Shown: one piece after another, positions 1 through 8,695 of the stretch
How positions within the stretch are numbered: the stretch's first letter is position 1
How the letters are laid out: every line of letters starts with the position of its first letter
Assembly: GCF_019317285.1 (NCBI RefSeq)
Contig: NZ_CP079218.1
Location: forward strand, 1 to 64,000
Origin: Pedobacter sp. D749
GTDB lineage: Bacteria > Bacteroidota > Bacteroidia > Sphingobacteriales > Sphingobacteriaceae
Reading direction: 5' to 3'
Length of the DNA stretch: 64,000 nt
The notes under the pieces: generated by a model
Told to the model about the DNA's origin: nothing
What the model saw: the letters and a program-made list of their open reading frames with translations, nothing else
Database searches by the model: none
Made by a program: the position numbers and the translations under genes

Positions 1-1431
1 ATGGAAAAAACTTGTACAGAAGTATGGAAGAACTGTCTTCAAATTATTAAGGATAACATTCCGAGCCAAAGTTTCAAAACTTGGTTCGAGCCAATAACGG
101 CTCTTAAATTGGAAGGCAAGGTTTTAACTATACAGGTGCCAAGTTTGTTCTTTTACGAATGGCTTGAAGAACATTATGTGGGCTTGCTGCGCAAGACTGT
201 AAAAAAACAACTTGGAGAGGATGGCAGGTTGGAATATAACATCGTTGTAGATAAATCATCAAACAGCGGTAATCCTTATACTACCAATATGCCCTCAAAT
301 GGAAATGGAGCGGAGGCAAAGGTACAATCGATGCCGATTCCGGTTTCCATTAATAAGGATATTAAAAACCCATTTATTATCCCAGGATTAAAAAAATTAA
401 ATGTTGATCCACAATTAAACGCAAACTATACTTTCGAAAATTACATTGAGGGAGATTGCAATCGCTTGGCACGTTCTGCAGGTTACGCTGTAGCTGCTAA
501 ACCAGGTGGTACATCTTTTAACCCTTTGATGATTTACGGTGGAGTAGGTTTGGGCAAAACGCACCTGGCACAGGCAATCGGTAACGAGATTAAACGCAGC
601 ATGCCAGATAAATTGGTGATCTATGTAAGTTGTGAGAAATTCTGTCAGCAGTTTGTAGATTCCTTAAAAAACAACACCATTAACGATTTCGTTAACTTTT
701 ATCAGGCAATGGATGTGATCATCATGGATGATGTGCACAACTTTGCAGGTAAAGAAAAAACACAGGATATTTTCTTCCACATTTTTAATCATCTGCATCA
801 GTCGGGCAAACAGGTAATCTTAACATCTGATAAAGCACCGAAAGATTTAGCCGGTTTGGAAGAGCGTTTATTAAGCCGTTTTAAATGGGGTCTATCTGCA
901 GATTTACAGATTCCTGATCTGGAAACCCGTATCGCTATTTTAAGAAAGAAAATGTATGCTGATGGTATTGAGTTGCCAGGCGAAGTGGTAGAGTATGTTG
1001 CGCACAACATTGATAACAACGTACGTGAGTTAGAGGGCGCTATGGTATCTCTTTTGGCACAGGCTACTTTGAACAAGAAGGAAATCGATTTAGCCCTGGC
1101 TAAACAGATGTTGAAGAACTTTATCAAAAATACTTCAAAAGAAATTTCAATGGAATACATCCAGAAATTGGTTTGCGAGTATTTTGAGGTTCCTGTTGAT
1201 ATGGTAAAATCGCAAACACGTAAACGCGAAATTGTTCAGGCACGTCAGATTTCGATGTATCTATCTAAAAGCCATACTAAATCATCATTGAAAACAATTG
1301 GCGCTTTCTTTGGTGGGCGTGATCATAGTACCGTAATTTATGCTTGCCAAACCGTAGAAGATTTAATCGATACCGACAAGAAGTTTAAAGCTTACGTACA
1401 CGATATCCAAAAGAAATTAAAAATGAGCTAA
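1..1431 (+). CDS. dnaA: Chromosomal replication initiator DnaA
   Basis: AAA+ initiator that binds DnaA boxes and opens the origin. At 476 aa it has the full family layout: an N-terminal helicase-interaction domain (about 1-85), a short linker, the AAA+ core with Walker A GGVGLGKT at 180-187 and Walker B with D243-D244, and the C-terminal DNA-binding domain IV with the signature GGRDHSTV at 438-445. The window begins on its ATG, so its promoter and any upstream DnaA boxes are not visible. A prophage protein at 54213-54503 resembles its domain IV. Confidence 0.99.
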   Translation: MEKTCTEVWKNCLQIIKDNIPSQSFKTWFEPITALKLEGKVLTIQVPSLFFYEWLEEHYVGLLRKTVKKQLGEDGRLEYNIVVDKSSNSGNPYTTNMPSNGNGAEAKVQSMPIPVSINKDIKNPFIIPGLKKLNVDPQLNANYTFENYIEGDCNRLARSAGYAVAAKPGGTSFNPLMIYGGVGLGKTHLAQAIGNEIKRSMPDKLVIYVSCEKFCQQFVDSLKNNTINDFVNFYQAMDVIIMDDVHNFAGKEKTQDIFFHIFNHLHQSGKQVILTSDKAPKDLAGLEERLLSRFKWGLSADLQIPDLETRIAILRKKMYADGIELPGEVVEYVAHNIDNNVRELEGAMVSLLAQATLNKKEIDLALAKQMLKNFIKNTSKEISMEYIQKLVCEYFEVPVDMVKSQTRKREIVQARQISMYLSKSHTKSSLKTIGAFFGGRDHSTVIYACQTVEDLIDTDKKFKAYVHDIQKKLKMS

Positions 1432-1524
1432 AACCGGTTCAGGAATAGAAAGGTAGAAGGGTTTAAATTAAAACCTTTCGTTCATGTTCAAAGGTTTATG
1501 CAAATTAATAAAGGCTAGGTTTTA

Positions 1525-1565
1525 TGCAATGGCCCCGGAAAGTCTAACTTCTTGGGGCCATTGCA
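1525..1565. terminator. Hairpin between convergent dnaA and Nudix genes
   Basis: A perfect 12-bp inverted repeat (TGCAATGGCCCC and its complement, arms 1525-1536 and 1554-1565) with a 17-nt loop lies between the stops of dnaA and the minus-strand Nudix gene. It is well placed as a bidirectional terminator, but neither side has a clear T-tract, so the role is inferred. Confidence 0.5.
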
Positions 1566-1596
1566 ATTAAGAAACTTCGTATTTCAATGTGAACTT

Positions 1597-2145
1597 CTAA
1601 AGTTTTTCCAGTTCTGCTAAGCCGTAGTATAAAGCGGCAACATGTAGTGCCTGGGCTATTTTGTTTTCCTTGATGAACTGTTTTACCTCGTCTACAGTAT
1701 ATTCTTCTACATTTAAAATTTCATGTTCATCTAAATGCTGTTCATGGGTTTTAATGCCGCCTGTTAAGAAATAGGTAAAGGTTCTGTTATCTGAGGTTGC
1801 CGGATTGGGATAAAGTTCTGCAATAAACTTACAGGTTTTAAAACTGTAACCGGTCTCTTCTAAAAGTTCACGTTTAACGGCAAATTCTGGAGCCTCATCA
1901 CCATCAATTACACCACCCGGAACTTCAAGAGAAAGAATATCAGCTGCATGGCGGTACTGGCGTACCATAATTATTTTTCCTTCTTCAGTTAATGCAACCG
2001 CATTTACCCAGTTGGGGTATTCTAAAACATAATAATCATCTTTTATCACACCACCCGGAAGTTTCACTTCATCAACGCGCAAGGTAGCCCACTGTTCGCG
2101 TACTAAATATTTAGAGGCAAGTTTCTGCCACTTTTCTATAATCAT
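1597..2145 (-). CDS. Nudix hydrolase, ADP-sugar pyrophosphatase-like
   Basis: A 182-aa Nudix protein that should hydrolyse a nucleoside diphosphate linked to another group. The Nudix box is seen as GGVIDGDE, then RELLEETGY about 8 residues on, matching GX5EX7REUXEEXGU; the REUXEE glutamates bind the divalent metal. Length and the flanking beta strands resemble ADP-ribose or ADP-sugar pyrophosphatases, but substrate cannot be read from the motif. It lies 22 bp downstream of the 129-aa gene on the same strand and probably shares its transcript. Confidence 0.85.
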   Translation of the reverse strand: MIIEKWQKLASKYLVREQWATLRVDEVKLPGGVIKDDYYVLEYPNWVNAVALTEEGKIIMVRQYRHAADILSLEVPGGVIDGDEAPEFAVKRELLEETGYSFKTCKFIAELYPNPATSDNRTFTYFLTGGIKTHEQHLDEHEILNVEEYTVDEVKQFIKENKIAQALHVAALYYGLAELEKL

Positions 2146-2167
2146 TTATTTACGTTGTTTATTTTAT

Positions 2168-2557
2168 TTAGCGCAGGTATTGTTGTATTGTTTTCTGGCG
2201 GTGCAAGTTTACCAAATGTACAATCTTGTGCTGATCTGACAGGTGTTTATAAACTAAATTAAGTTTTGGTGCAATGCTTTGGTTGCGATCCTGACTCACA
2301 CCTAACTCATAATACAGAAATTCGCTTAACGAGTCGAGCTTTTCAGGAGGAAGGTTGCCTTCGGTTAACCAATTTTTAAAAACAGAAAGATCTTCATTTT
2401 CAAGAATTTCTTTAGGCAATTGAAAGCCACCTTTCATGGTTTCTTCAAAAAGCTGATTGGCTTCAGCCAACTTGCCTTCTAATTTTAAGCCCATAATACG
2501 GGCCAAAACCTGTGCAAGTTTCTGTATTTCAGCTGTAATTAAATCTCTTCGGTACAT
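2168..2557 (-). CDS. Hypothetical 129-aa protein
   Basis: Small soluble, mostly helical protein with no signal peptide, no membrane segment and no catalytic motif I recognise. The N-terminus (MYRRDLI, then a helix ending in LARIMGLKLEGK) loosely recalls DUF6483-type proteins, but this is a guess. It reads into the Nudix gene 22 bp downstream, so the two are probably cotranscribed. The heptamer repeat at 2630-2692 lies just upstream of its start. Confidence 0.65.
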   Translation of the reverse strand: MYRRDLITAEIQKLAQVLARIMGLKLEGKLAEANQLFEETMKGGFQLPKEILENEDLSVFKNWLTEGNLPPEKLDSLSEFLYYELGVSQDRNQSIAPKLNLVYKHLSDQHKIVHLVNLHRQKTIQQYLR

Positions 2558-2627
2558 TATTGTTGTAATGTTAGGTTGTTGAAAAGTTAAAATGTTCTGT
2601 AACGTTCAAAACAAAATCTTTTCCAAT

Positions 2628-2693
<66 letters not shown>

Positions 2694-2695
2694 AA

Positions 2696-3469
2696 CTACC
2701 AGCTTCCGCTGCTTCCGCCACCGCCAAAGCTTCCTCCGCCAAAACCACCGAATCCACCGCCTCCTCCACCAGAAGAGCCACCTCCCCAGCCACCGCTGCT
2801 TCGGCCTCCGCCACTTCCAAACAGCATAGCCCAAAATAGCGCATTAGATGCCCCGCGTCCGCCAATTACTTCGCTTCCGCCTCCGCCACCTTTTCGCATG
2901 ATGATGATGATTACGATGACAATGATGATAATAATTACAATACTGCCACCTCCGCCACCTTTTTTTGAAGAAGCTTTTGGGTTATCATTTTTATATTCGC
3001 CCTGGGTATATTTTATTATTGAAGTAGTAGCTTCATCCAGGCCGACATAATAATTTCCAGCTTTAAAATTGGGTTTAATGTCGTTATCAATAATGCGCTT
3101 GGCATAAATATCGGGCAATGCACCTTCCAAGCCATAACCTGTTTGAATAGAGATTTTTCGGTCGCCAACTGCAACAACGATCATAATGCCATTGTTTTTG
3201 CCGCTTTGGCCAACGCCCCATTTCCTGCCCAGTTCTACAGCATACTCATTAATGTCGTAATCGCCGACTGATTTTAATATCGCTATAGCAATTTGTGTTG
3301 ATGACGAATCATTAAAGGTCACTAATTTAGTTTCCAGTTGCTGCTTTTGATCGGCTGATAATACATTAGCGTAATCATTAACCAAAGTATTGGGTTTCTC
3401 TGGAAAATCCTGTGCAAAGGCGAAAGTGAATAATAAACTCAGTAACGAGAAAAGGAATATTTTCTTCAT
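2696..3469 (-). CDS. TPM-domain protein with Gly-rich tail (YgcG family)
   Basis: A 257-aa exported protein. Residues 1-19 are a signal peptide ending FAFAQ; about 22-150 form a TPM (Psb32/YgcG) domain with the PNTLVNDYANVLS entry and the GYGLEGALPD motif; a hydrophobic helix of repeated Ile/Val follows at roughly 173-190; the tail is almost pure Gly/Ser. Glycine-rich TPM proteins are typically membrane proteins of unknown biochemical role. It is third in a minus-strand operon after LemA and a second TPM protein, with a 3-bp gap to the latter. The heptamer array starts right after its stop. Confidence 0.88.
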   Translation of the reverse strand: MKKIFLFSLLSLLFTFAFAQDFPEKPNTLVNDYANVLSADQKQQLETKLVTFNDSSSTQIAIAILKSVGDYDINEYAVELGRKWGVGQSGKNNGIMIVVAVGDRKISIQTGYGLEGALPDIYAKRIIDNDIKPNFKAGNYYVGLDEATTSIIKYTQGEYKNDNPKASSKKGGGGGSIVIIIIIVIVIIIIMRKGGGGGSEVIGGRGASNALFWAMLFGSGGGRSSGGWGGGSSGGGGGGFGGFGGGSFGGGGSSGSW

Positions 3470-3472
3470 CGC

Positions 3473-3916
3473 TTATTTCTGCTCTAGATTGTCCATAAAA
3501 ACGATATCATTTGGCAATTCATTAATGTCACCTTTTTGAGGCGGGAAGAACAAGGCCAGTTTTTCTCCAGCCAAGGCTACACCTGCAATAATGCCATCGG
3601 CTAAATTTCCTTTTGCAAAATGTGCAGTCATCGCTATTTTGGTTGTTTCCCAAAAATCTTCAGGTACAACCTGATTAATGCCCACATCGCCAATAATGGC
3701 AAATTTATGATCGGCATGCGCCAGGTATATCAGTACCCCATTTCTTTTTGCTGTTTTATCCATGTCAAGTTTAGCAAAATATTCGGTGGCTTTTTCATAC
3801 GGATCGCCTGCGCAATGTTTATCAATAGCAATCCTAATTTCTCCGGAAGTTGCTCTTTCTGCATCGGAGATCGCGTTTGCTATTCTTTCTTGTTCAATAT
3901 CTGAAAATAACGACAT
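3473..3916 (-). CDS. Cytosolic-type TPM-domain protein
   Basis: A 147-aa protein that is essentially one TPM domain without a signal peptide or membrane helix. It starts with a helix, then SGEIRIAIDKHCAGDPYEKA, the NGVLIYLAHADHKFAIIGD strand pair and a long C-terminal helix. It sits between lemA (81 bp upstream) and the Gly-rich TPM gene (3-bp gap). LemA-TPM-TPM clusters are common in Bacteroidota, and the close packing suggests the proteins act together at the membrane. Biochemical function is not known. Confidence 0.85.
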   Translation of the reverse strand: MSLFSDIEQERIANAISDAERATSGEIRIAIDKHCAGDPYEKATEYFAKLDMDKTAKRNGVLIYLAHADHKFAIIGDVGINQVVPEDFWETTKIAMTAHFAKGNLADGIIAGVALAGEKLALFFPPQKGDINELPNDIVFMDNLEQK

Positions 3917-3997
3917 GTGTTTATTTTATATGAAGTAAAAAGGGTAATAAATGTTCAGTTAAACATTCACTACCCTTATATGTTGTGTTAAGAATAA

Positions 3998-4579
3998 TTA
4001 AAATTCTACTTTAGGTGCATTTTTAGCTGAAGCATCAGCCTCGAAATACCCTTTTGGTTTAAAACCGAACATGCCGGCTGTTAAATTGGTTGGAAATGAC
4101 CTTATTTTACCATTATATTCCTGTACTGCATCGTTAAAATCTTTTCGGGCAACAGTGATCCTGTTTTCAGTACTTTCTAATTGTGCCGACAAATCACTGA
4201 ATTGTTGCGTAGCCCTTAACTCAGGATAATTCTCGGTAATGGATAATAATTTACCCAATGCCTGACTTAATTCTCCCTGCGCAGCTTGGAATTTTTTGAT
4301 GTTTTCTGGTGAAAGATCATCCGTGTTAACCGTCATCTGAGTGGCTTTTGCACGCGCCTCAGTTACCGCTGTTAATGTACCCTGTTCAAATTTAGCAGCT
4401 CCTTTTACGGTTGCTACCAGGTTAGGAATCAAATCTGCTCTTCTCTGATATTGGGTTTGTACTGTTCCCCATTTCGATTTAACGTTCTCATCCAATTTAA
4501 CCATGCTGTTATATCCGCATGAACTTAAAGTGCTCACTGCAATAACTGCAGCTAAAATTCCAAATATTAATCTTTTCAT
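3998..4579 (-). CDS. lemA: LemA family lipoprotein
   Basis: A 193-aa LemA protein: a short hydrophobic lead ending in a lipobox-like STLSSC (Cys21), then the conserved VKSKWGTVQTQYQRRADLIPNLV helix segment (about 34-56) and antiparallel helices, ending with the FGFKPKGYFEAD signature. LemA proteins are membrane-anchored helical proteins of unclear role that recur next to TPM proteins, as here. It is first in the operon, with its promoter presumably in the repeat-rich region above 4580. Confidence 0.92.
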   Translation of the reverse strand: MKRLIFGILAAVIAVSTLSSCGYNSMVKLDENVKSKWGTVQTQYQRRADLIPNLVATVKGAAKFEQGTLTAVTEARAKATQMTVNTDDLSPENIKKFQAAQGELSQALGKLLSITENYPELRATQQFSDLSAQLESTENRITVARKDFNDAVQEYNGKIRSFPTNLTAGMFGFKPKGYFEADASAKNAPKVEF

Positions 4580-4755
4580 TTTTATGGTTTTGTCTTTTTA
4601 ATCAAACTGAATTTTAATTCAATTTACGAATTAGATATCAAATTGCATGCCTTTGTTACAGTTTAGGTATTTATCTGACAGGTTGACAAGCTACTCATTG
4701 AATTTAACAAGGAAAAATCAGGATATTTGATTAAGTAATTTGTGGATATCAAGCC

Positions 4756-5035
4756 TGTTCTTTTGTTTTGGAGCGCAGGGCTTTTCGCTTTTTTGTATCG
4801 TTGTCCCGCTCTTTGCTTTATCCCGATAGAAACCCTGTGAAACAAGCAAGCACACCAAATATAACATAAGCCAGTCCTTAAATCGGGATGCCCGCTCCGA
4901 TCGGGGCTATAAACTTAGGTCTGCAGCACAGAAAACCGGCATAGTAGTAGAAAAATAACTTCATTAAACCCGATCCGAGCGAGATGCCTATTTCTTCAAT
5001 CGGCAGAAGCGGGAGCCGGACTGTAGTTTCCAATG
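4756..5035. repeat. Dispersed intergenic repeat region
   Basis: The 590-bp gap between lemA and the FAD-protein gene holds no convincing gene. On the minus strand 4910-4756 reads as an element with a head like AGCCCCGATCGGAGCGG and a tail AGAGCGGGA ... GCCCTGCGCTCC; a second, plus-strand, more degraded copy seems to lie at 4960-5035 (CCCGATCCGAGCG ... GAAGCGGGA). The same head and tail recur at 18914-19010 and, more weakly, at 16932-16992. A short open frame at 4984-5169 lies over the repeat and is rejected as a gene. Confidence 0.6.
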
Positions 5036-5170
5036 AAATACTGCAATTGCTTTCCAAAAAAATAAAAGCATTACTTAGTCTGCTAATAGTTTTTATTCAT
5101 ATGCTGAAATCATCAAATATGCTGTCATATATCTATCTTTGTACTGTTCGGGATAAAAACCTGACATGAT

Positions 5171-6712
5171 ATGCAAAAAGACATCGAAATTACGCTGCTC
5201 CCGCAAGAGGTAGAGCAAACAGAGATGATTAACCAGAAACTGGCTGAAGCGCTAAAATTACCTGGTTCAAGAATTAAAGGCTATGAGATCTTGAAGCGAT
5301 CAATAGATGCCCGTTCCAGAAAAGTGATTTTCCGCTTGCAGGTAAAGGTTTTTGTTGATGAGGAAGCCATTGCTGGAGTTTATACCATTAACTATCCTAA
5401 TGTAAAAGAAGCGAAACCCGTAATTATTATAGGCGCAGGTCCTGCAGGTTTGTTTGCTGCTTTGCAATGCATTGAAAATGGATTAAAGCCCATTATTATC
5501 GAACGTGGTAAGGATGTAAAACAACGCCGGAGAGATTTGGCTGCCATAAATAAGCAGGGATTAGTAAATACAGAATCTAATTATTGTTATGGAGAAGGTG
5601 GCGCAGGGACTTATTCGGATGGTAAACTATACACCCGTTCCAACAAACGGGGCGATATTAATAAAGTGCTTCAGGTTTTTGTAAACCATGGGGCGGAGCC
5701 AGATATTGCTATTGATGCCCGTCCACATATTGGTACCAACAAACTGCCGCATATTATTACTTCCATAAAAGATACGATTCTGAATGCCGGCGGAGAAGTG
5801 ATGTTCGATAGCCGGATGACTGATATTCTAATTGAATTTGGAAAAGTAAAAGGCATTGAGATCAATTTTGAAGAAAAGTTATTCGCTGATCACATTATCT
5901 TGGCAACAGGACATTCTGCGAGAGATGTGTACGAATTGTTGAACAGTAAAAATATCCTGATCGAAGCAAAACCTTTCGCTTTAGGAGTCAGGATTGAGCA
6001 TCCTCAGGAAATTATTGATTCAGCCCAATACCATTGCGATATCCGATCGGAGTTTTTACCTCCTGCCTATTACAGTTTAGTTGAGCAGGTTGGTGCCCGC
6101 GGGGTATTTTCTTTTTGCATGTGTCCGGGTGGGATTATTGCACCTTGTTCTACAGGCGAAAACGAAATCGTGGTAAATGGCTGGTCGCCTTCTAAGCGAA
6201 ACAACCCATATGCCAATTCCGGAACGGTGGTTCAGGTGACTTTAAATGATGTTCAGGGTTACGATCCGCTAAGGATGTTGAATTTTCAATCCGAAATAGA
6301 AAAAGCTGCCTTTGAAGCTGGAGGAGGAAACCTCGTTGCCCCCGCACAACGTATGGTCGATTTTGTAAACAACAGATTATCATTGGATCTCCCGAAGAAT
6401 TCTTATCTGCCCGGTACCAAAAGTTCGATGCTCGATAATATTCTCCCTGAATTTGTATCTGAGAGTTTGCGCGCAGCATTGCCTTTATTTGGCAAAAAAA
6501 TTAAGGGTTATTACACAAATGAAGCTATTTTGGTAGGCGTAGAGAGCAGAACCTCTTCTCCGGTAAGGATTCCAAGAGATAAAGAGACTTATCAGCACCC
6601 TCAGGTAAAAGGTTTATATCCTTGTGCAGAAGGTGCGGGTTATGCGGGTGGAATCGTTTCGGCAGCAATTGATGGAATTAACTGTGCAAATGCGATATTG
6701 AATGCATCTTAA
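5171..6712 (+). CDS. FAD-dependent oxidoreductase (COG2509-like)
   Basis: A 513-aa flavoprotein. An N-terminal ~85-residue region precedes a classical Rossmann dinucleotide site, IIIGAGPAGLFAA at about 87-99, followed by IERG; a second motif LATGHSARDV and the C-terminal CAEGAGYAGGI complete the FAD fold. The ordering matches the uncharacterised NAD(P)/FAD dehydrogenases of COG2509; substrate is unknown. A good -7 box, TATCTTTG, lies at 5134-5141, about 30 bp before the start, though no clear TTG is seen at the matching distance. DinB and CoA-binding genes follow on the same strand. Confidence 0.88.
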   Translation: MQKDIEITLLPQEVEQTEMINQKLAEALKLPGSRIKGYEILKRSIDARSRKVIFRLQVKVFVDEEAIAGVYTINYPNVKEAKPVIIIGAGPAGLFAALQCIENGLKPIIIERGKDVKQRRRDLAAINKQGLVNTESNYCYGEGGAGTYSDGKLYTRSNKRGDINKVLQVFVNHGAEPDIAIDARPHIGTNKLPHIITSIKDTILNAGGEVMFDSRMTDILIEFGKVKGIEINFEEKLFADHIILATGHSARDVYELLNSKNILIEAKPFALGVRIEHPQEIIDSAQYHCDIRSEFLPPAYYSLVEQVGARGVFSFCMCPGGIIAPCSTGENEIVVNGWSPSKRNNPYANSGTVVQVTLNDVQGYDPLRMLNFQSEIEKAAFEAGGGNLVAPAQRMVDFVNNRLSLDLPKNSYLPGTKSSMLDNILPEFVSESLRAALPLFGKKIKGYYTNEAILVGVESRTSSPVRIPRDKETYQHPQVKGLYPCAEGAGYAGGIVSAAIDGINCANAILNAS

Positions 6713-6745
6713 CAAACTTTATAGTGCACAGATTGTTGTTTTGGT

Positions 6746-7213
6746 ATGTTTAATATCACGAACGAAATAAAAAAAGCTTTCAATGGTGATGCGTGGCATG
6801 GTAATCATGTAATGCAAACATTGAATAATGTAAATCCGGAAAAAGCGTTTAGCCATTTAGTGCCAGGGGCACATTCGATAGCCGAAATTGCACTGCATTT
6901 AACCGCTTGGACAGAAGAAGTTTCGTCTAGATTAACCGGTAAACCAGCTGCTGAACCTGCAAGAGGCGATTGGCCCGAGCCTGAAGCAAGAACACCACAG
7001 GCTTGGGAACGCATTATCTTTGATTTTAAGATCGCGAACGAAGAACTGATCCGTGTTTGCGAAAGCCTGAAAGACAACCAATGGAATGATGAAGTAAAGA
7101 ACGAGCGTAATCCTGCTTTAGGTACAGGGGTAACCAATATTGAATTGGTAAGCGGGCTTGCACAACACCATGCTTACCATTCCGGTCAGATTGCTTTATT
7201 GTCTAAATTTTAA
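6746..7213 (+). CDS. DinB family metal-binding protein
   Basis: A 155-aa four-helix-bundle protein of the DinB/YfiT superfamily. The likely metal ligands are the His in IAEIALHLTAW (about residue 52) and the C-terminal pair in HHAYHSGQIALL, the usual three-His pattern. Members are thiol transferases or uncharacterised damage-inducible proteins; the substrate is not evident. It starts 33 bp after the FAD gene and is followed 16 bp later by the CoA-binding gene, so the three may be cotranscribed. Two more DinB-like genes lie at 36288 and 37942. Confidence 0.85.
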   Translation: MFNITNEIKKAFNGDAWHGNHVMQTLNNVNPEKAFSHLVPGAHSIAEIALHLTAWTEEVSSRLTGKPAAEPARGDWPEPEARTPQAWERIIFDFKIANEELIRVCESLKDNQWNDEVKNERNPALGTGVTNIELVSGLAQHHAYHSGQIALLSKF

Positions 7214-7229
7214 TCTGTGTAATCACATT

Positions 7230-7589
7230 ATGAAAAAGACTTTGATTATTGGCGCCTCGCCAGATCCTTCAAGATATTCGTACAAAGCAGCGCACATGCT
7301 TAAGCGCTTTAACCATGATATTGTCAATGTTGGCATAAAAAAAGGAGAAGTTGCAGGCATTGAAATTGAAAAGCCTGGAGAAATCCACCATGATATTGAT
7401 ACTATCACTTTGTATATTGGTCCTGCTCTACAGCCGCAATACCACGATTATATTCTGGCTACCAAACCAAAGCGGGTAATCTTTAACCCAGGAACAGAGA
7501 ATTACGAATTGGAAAAGCTCTTGGATCAGCATGATATAGAGCCTGTTGAAGCCTGCACTTTAGTATTGCTTAGTACCGGACAATATTAA
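7230..7589 (+). CDS. CoA-binding domain protein (YccU-like)
   Basis: A 119-aa single-domain protein of the CoA_binding_2 type: an opening beta strand LIIGASPDPSRYSYKA with the glycine-containing nucleotide loop, and the NPGTENYELEKL motif near the C-terminus. The start is set at ATG 7230; an extension to 7158 overlaps the DinB gene and adds unrelated residues. These small proteins bind CoA or acyl-CoA in crystal structures, but their role is unknown. The gene ends convergently with the PagL-like gene, overlapping it by 4 bp. Confidence 0.85.
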   Translation: MKKTLIIGASPDPSRYSYKAAHMLKRFNHDIVNVGIKKGEVAGIEIEKPGEIHHDIDTITLYIGPALQPQYHDYILATKPKRVIFNPGTENYELEKLLDQHDIEPVEACTLVLLSTGQY

Positions 7590-8695
7590 AAACGGTATAC
7601 CACGCCCCAGTTTACAAAATCAGCCTGGGCAAAATGCATATAGGTTTTTGCCTGTAAACCAATATGTGGTGTAATATTAAATGTAGGTCCAAATGTCCAG
7701 TACCAGTTTGCTTTATCCATCAATCTATTGTAGTGGATGTATTTACCAACTTGTGCCGCGACAGTTATGCGCCATAGGTTGATATCAGCGCCAATGCTGA
7801 TCCCGGTGCGCCAGCGGTCGTAAGAAGTGCCATAGTTTTGGAAAGTATCCCCATAATTATTAGGGTCAAATACGGTATAATAATAAACGGCATCCGCACC
7901 GGCTTTAAGCGATATGACATCATTAAGGTAAAAATTGTAACCAGCATATAATCCACTTTTGTACAAGCTTTTAGTTCTATTCGCAAATACGCCCCTTGCG
8001 CCTAAACCAGCACTCAACTCAATAGAATTTCGCTTCAAAGTAGTGTAGGTGCTTTTCTGCTCAGCAGTTAATGTTTTAGGGTTGTTTAATTTAATTCCGA
8101 CATAAATGTTTCCCGTATTCAAGCCACCATTTGGAACAGTTGCCCCTCCGTTAGATACATGTAGAAAACCTAAACCTAAAAGTAAATCAGTGTATTTGCT
8201 CATTGGCAGCTCCATTCCTAAATCTGCTTTAATGGTTTCATTAATCGGGCTTCCCAAAAATCTGTTTTTGGTATTGTTGTAATAATACTTATTCGTGTAT
8301 CCTAAACCAACCCCTGGGGTGAAATTAATTTTAGTCTTTCCAATTTTAAACAATTGGAAATCCATCTGAGCCACCAAACTATATACCTGCCCAAAGGCAT
8401 GTTCCGAATTATCTTTTGTTCCCTTTAATTTGCTTAGGTCTCTGAAAATAAAACCGATCCCGTAAGATTTAGCACCACTAAATCCAATCCATTTATCGCT
8501 ATTCTGGCTAATCTCCTTGAAATAAGCTGCGTCAAATCCTGTAATCTGATCCTGAAACAGATGCCCCTGATCATTATTGATGTGTGTGCCAAATATAGGC
8601 TTAATGATAATAGAATGGTTTTCCGGAGCAATCTGAGCCTCCGCAAATGCCCAGCCTGTAATCACGAAAATAAAAGTAAGTAATTGTTTTTTCAT
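7586..8695 (-). CDS. PagL-type acyloxyacyl hydrolase, outer membrane
   Basis: A 369-aa outer-membrane beta-barrel with signal peptide (cut after AFAEA, about residue 20). The PagL catalytic dyad appears as H179-V-S181-N182 followed by PNGGLNTG. In PagL the third catalytic residue is a Glu 14 positions after the His; here that position is Asn193. PagL removes the 3-O-linked acyl chain of lipid A. An extra ~140-residue C-terminal region continues the barrel-like alternation, making it about twice the size of a PagL. Its ATG overlaps the LpxR-like stop (TAATG), so translation is probably coupled. Confidence 0.75.
   Translation of the reverse strand: MKKQLLTFIFVITGWAFAEAQIAPENHSIIIKPIFGTHINNDQGHLFQDQITGFDAAYFKEISQNSDKWIGFSGAKSYGIGFIFRDLSKLKGTKDNSEHAFGQVYSLVAQMDFQLFKIGKTKINFTPGVGLGYTNKYYYNNTKNRFLGSPINETIKADLGMELPMSKYTDLLLGLGFLHVSNGGATVPNGGLNTGNIYVGIKLNNPKTLTAEQKSTYTTLKRNSIELSAGLGARGVFANRTKSLYKSGLYAGYNFYLNDVISLKAGADAVYYYTVFDPNNYGDTFQNYGTSYDRWRTGISIGADINLWRITVAAQVGKYIHYNRLMDKANWYWTFGPTFNITPHIGLQAKTYMHFAQADFVNWGVVYRF

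Noticed and set aside
1..1596. Origin of replication next to dnaA
   Set aside because: No DnaA-box cluster or AT-rich origin seen after dnaA; upstream side is outside the window.
4984..5169. 61-codon frame before the FAD gene
   Set aside because: Lies over the dispersed repeat and the candidate -7 box; no protein-like features.
7158..7229. N-terminal extension of the CoA-binding gene
   Set aside because: Overlaps the DinB gene; ATG 7230 starts with the family motif.
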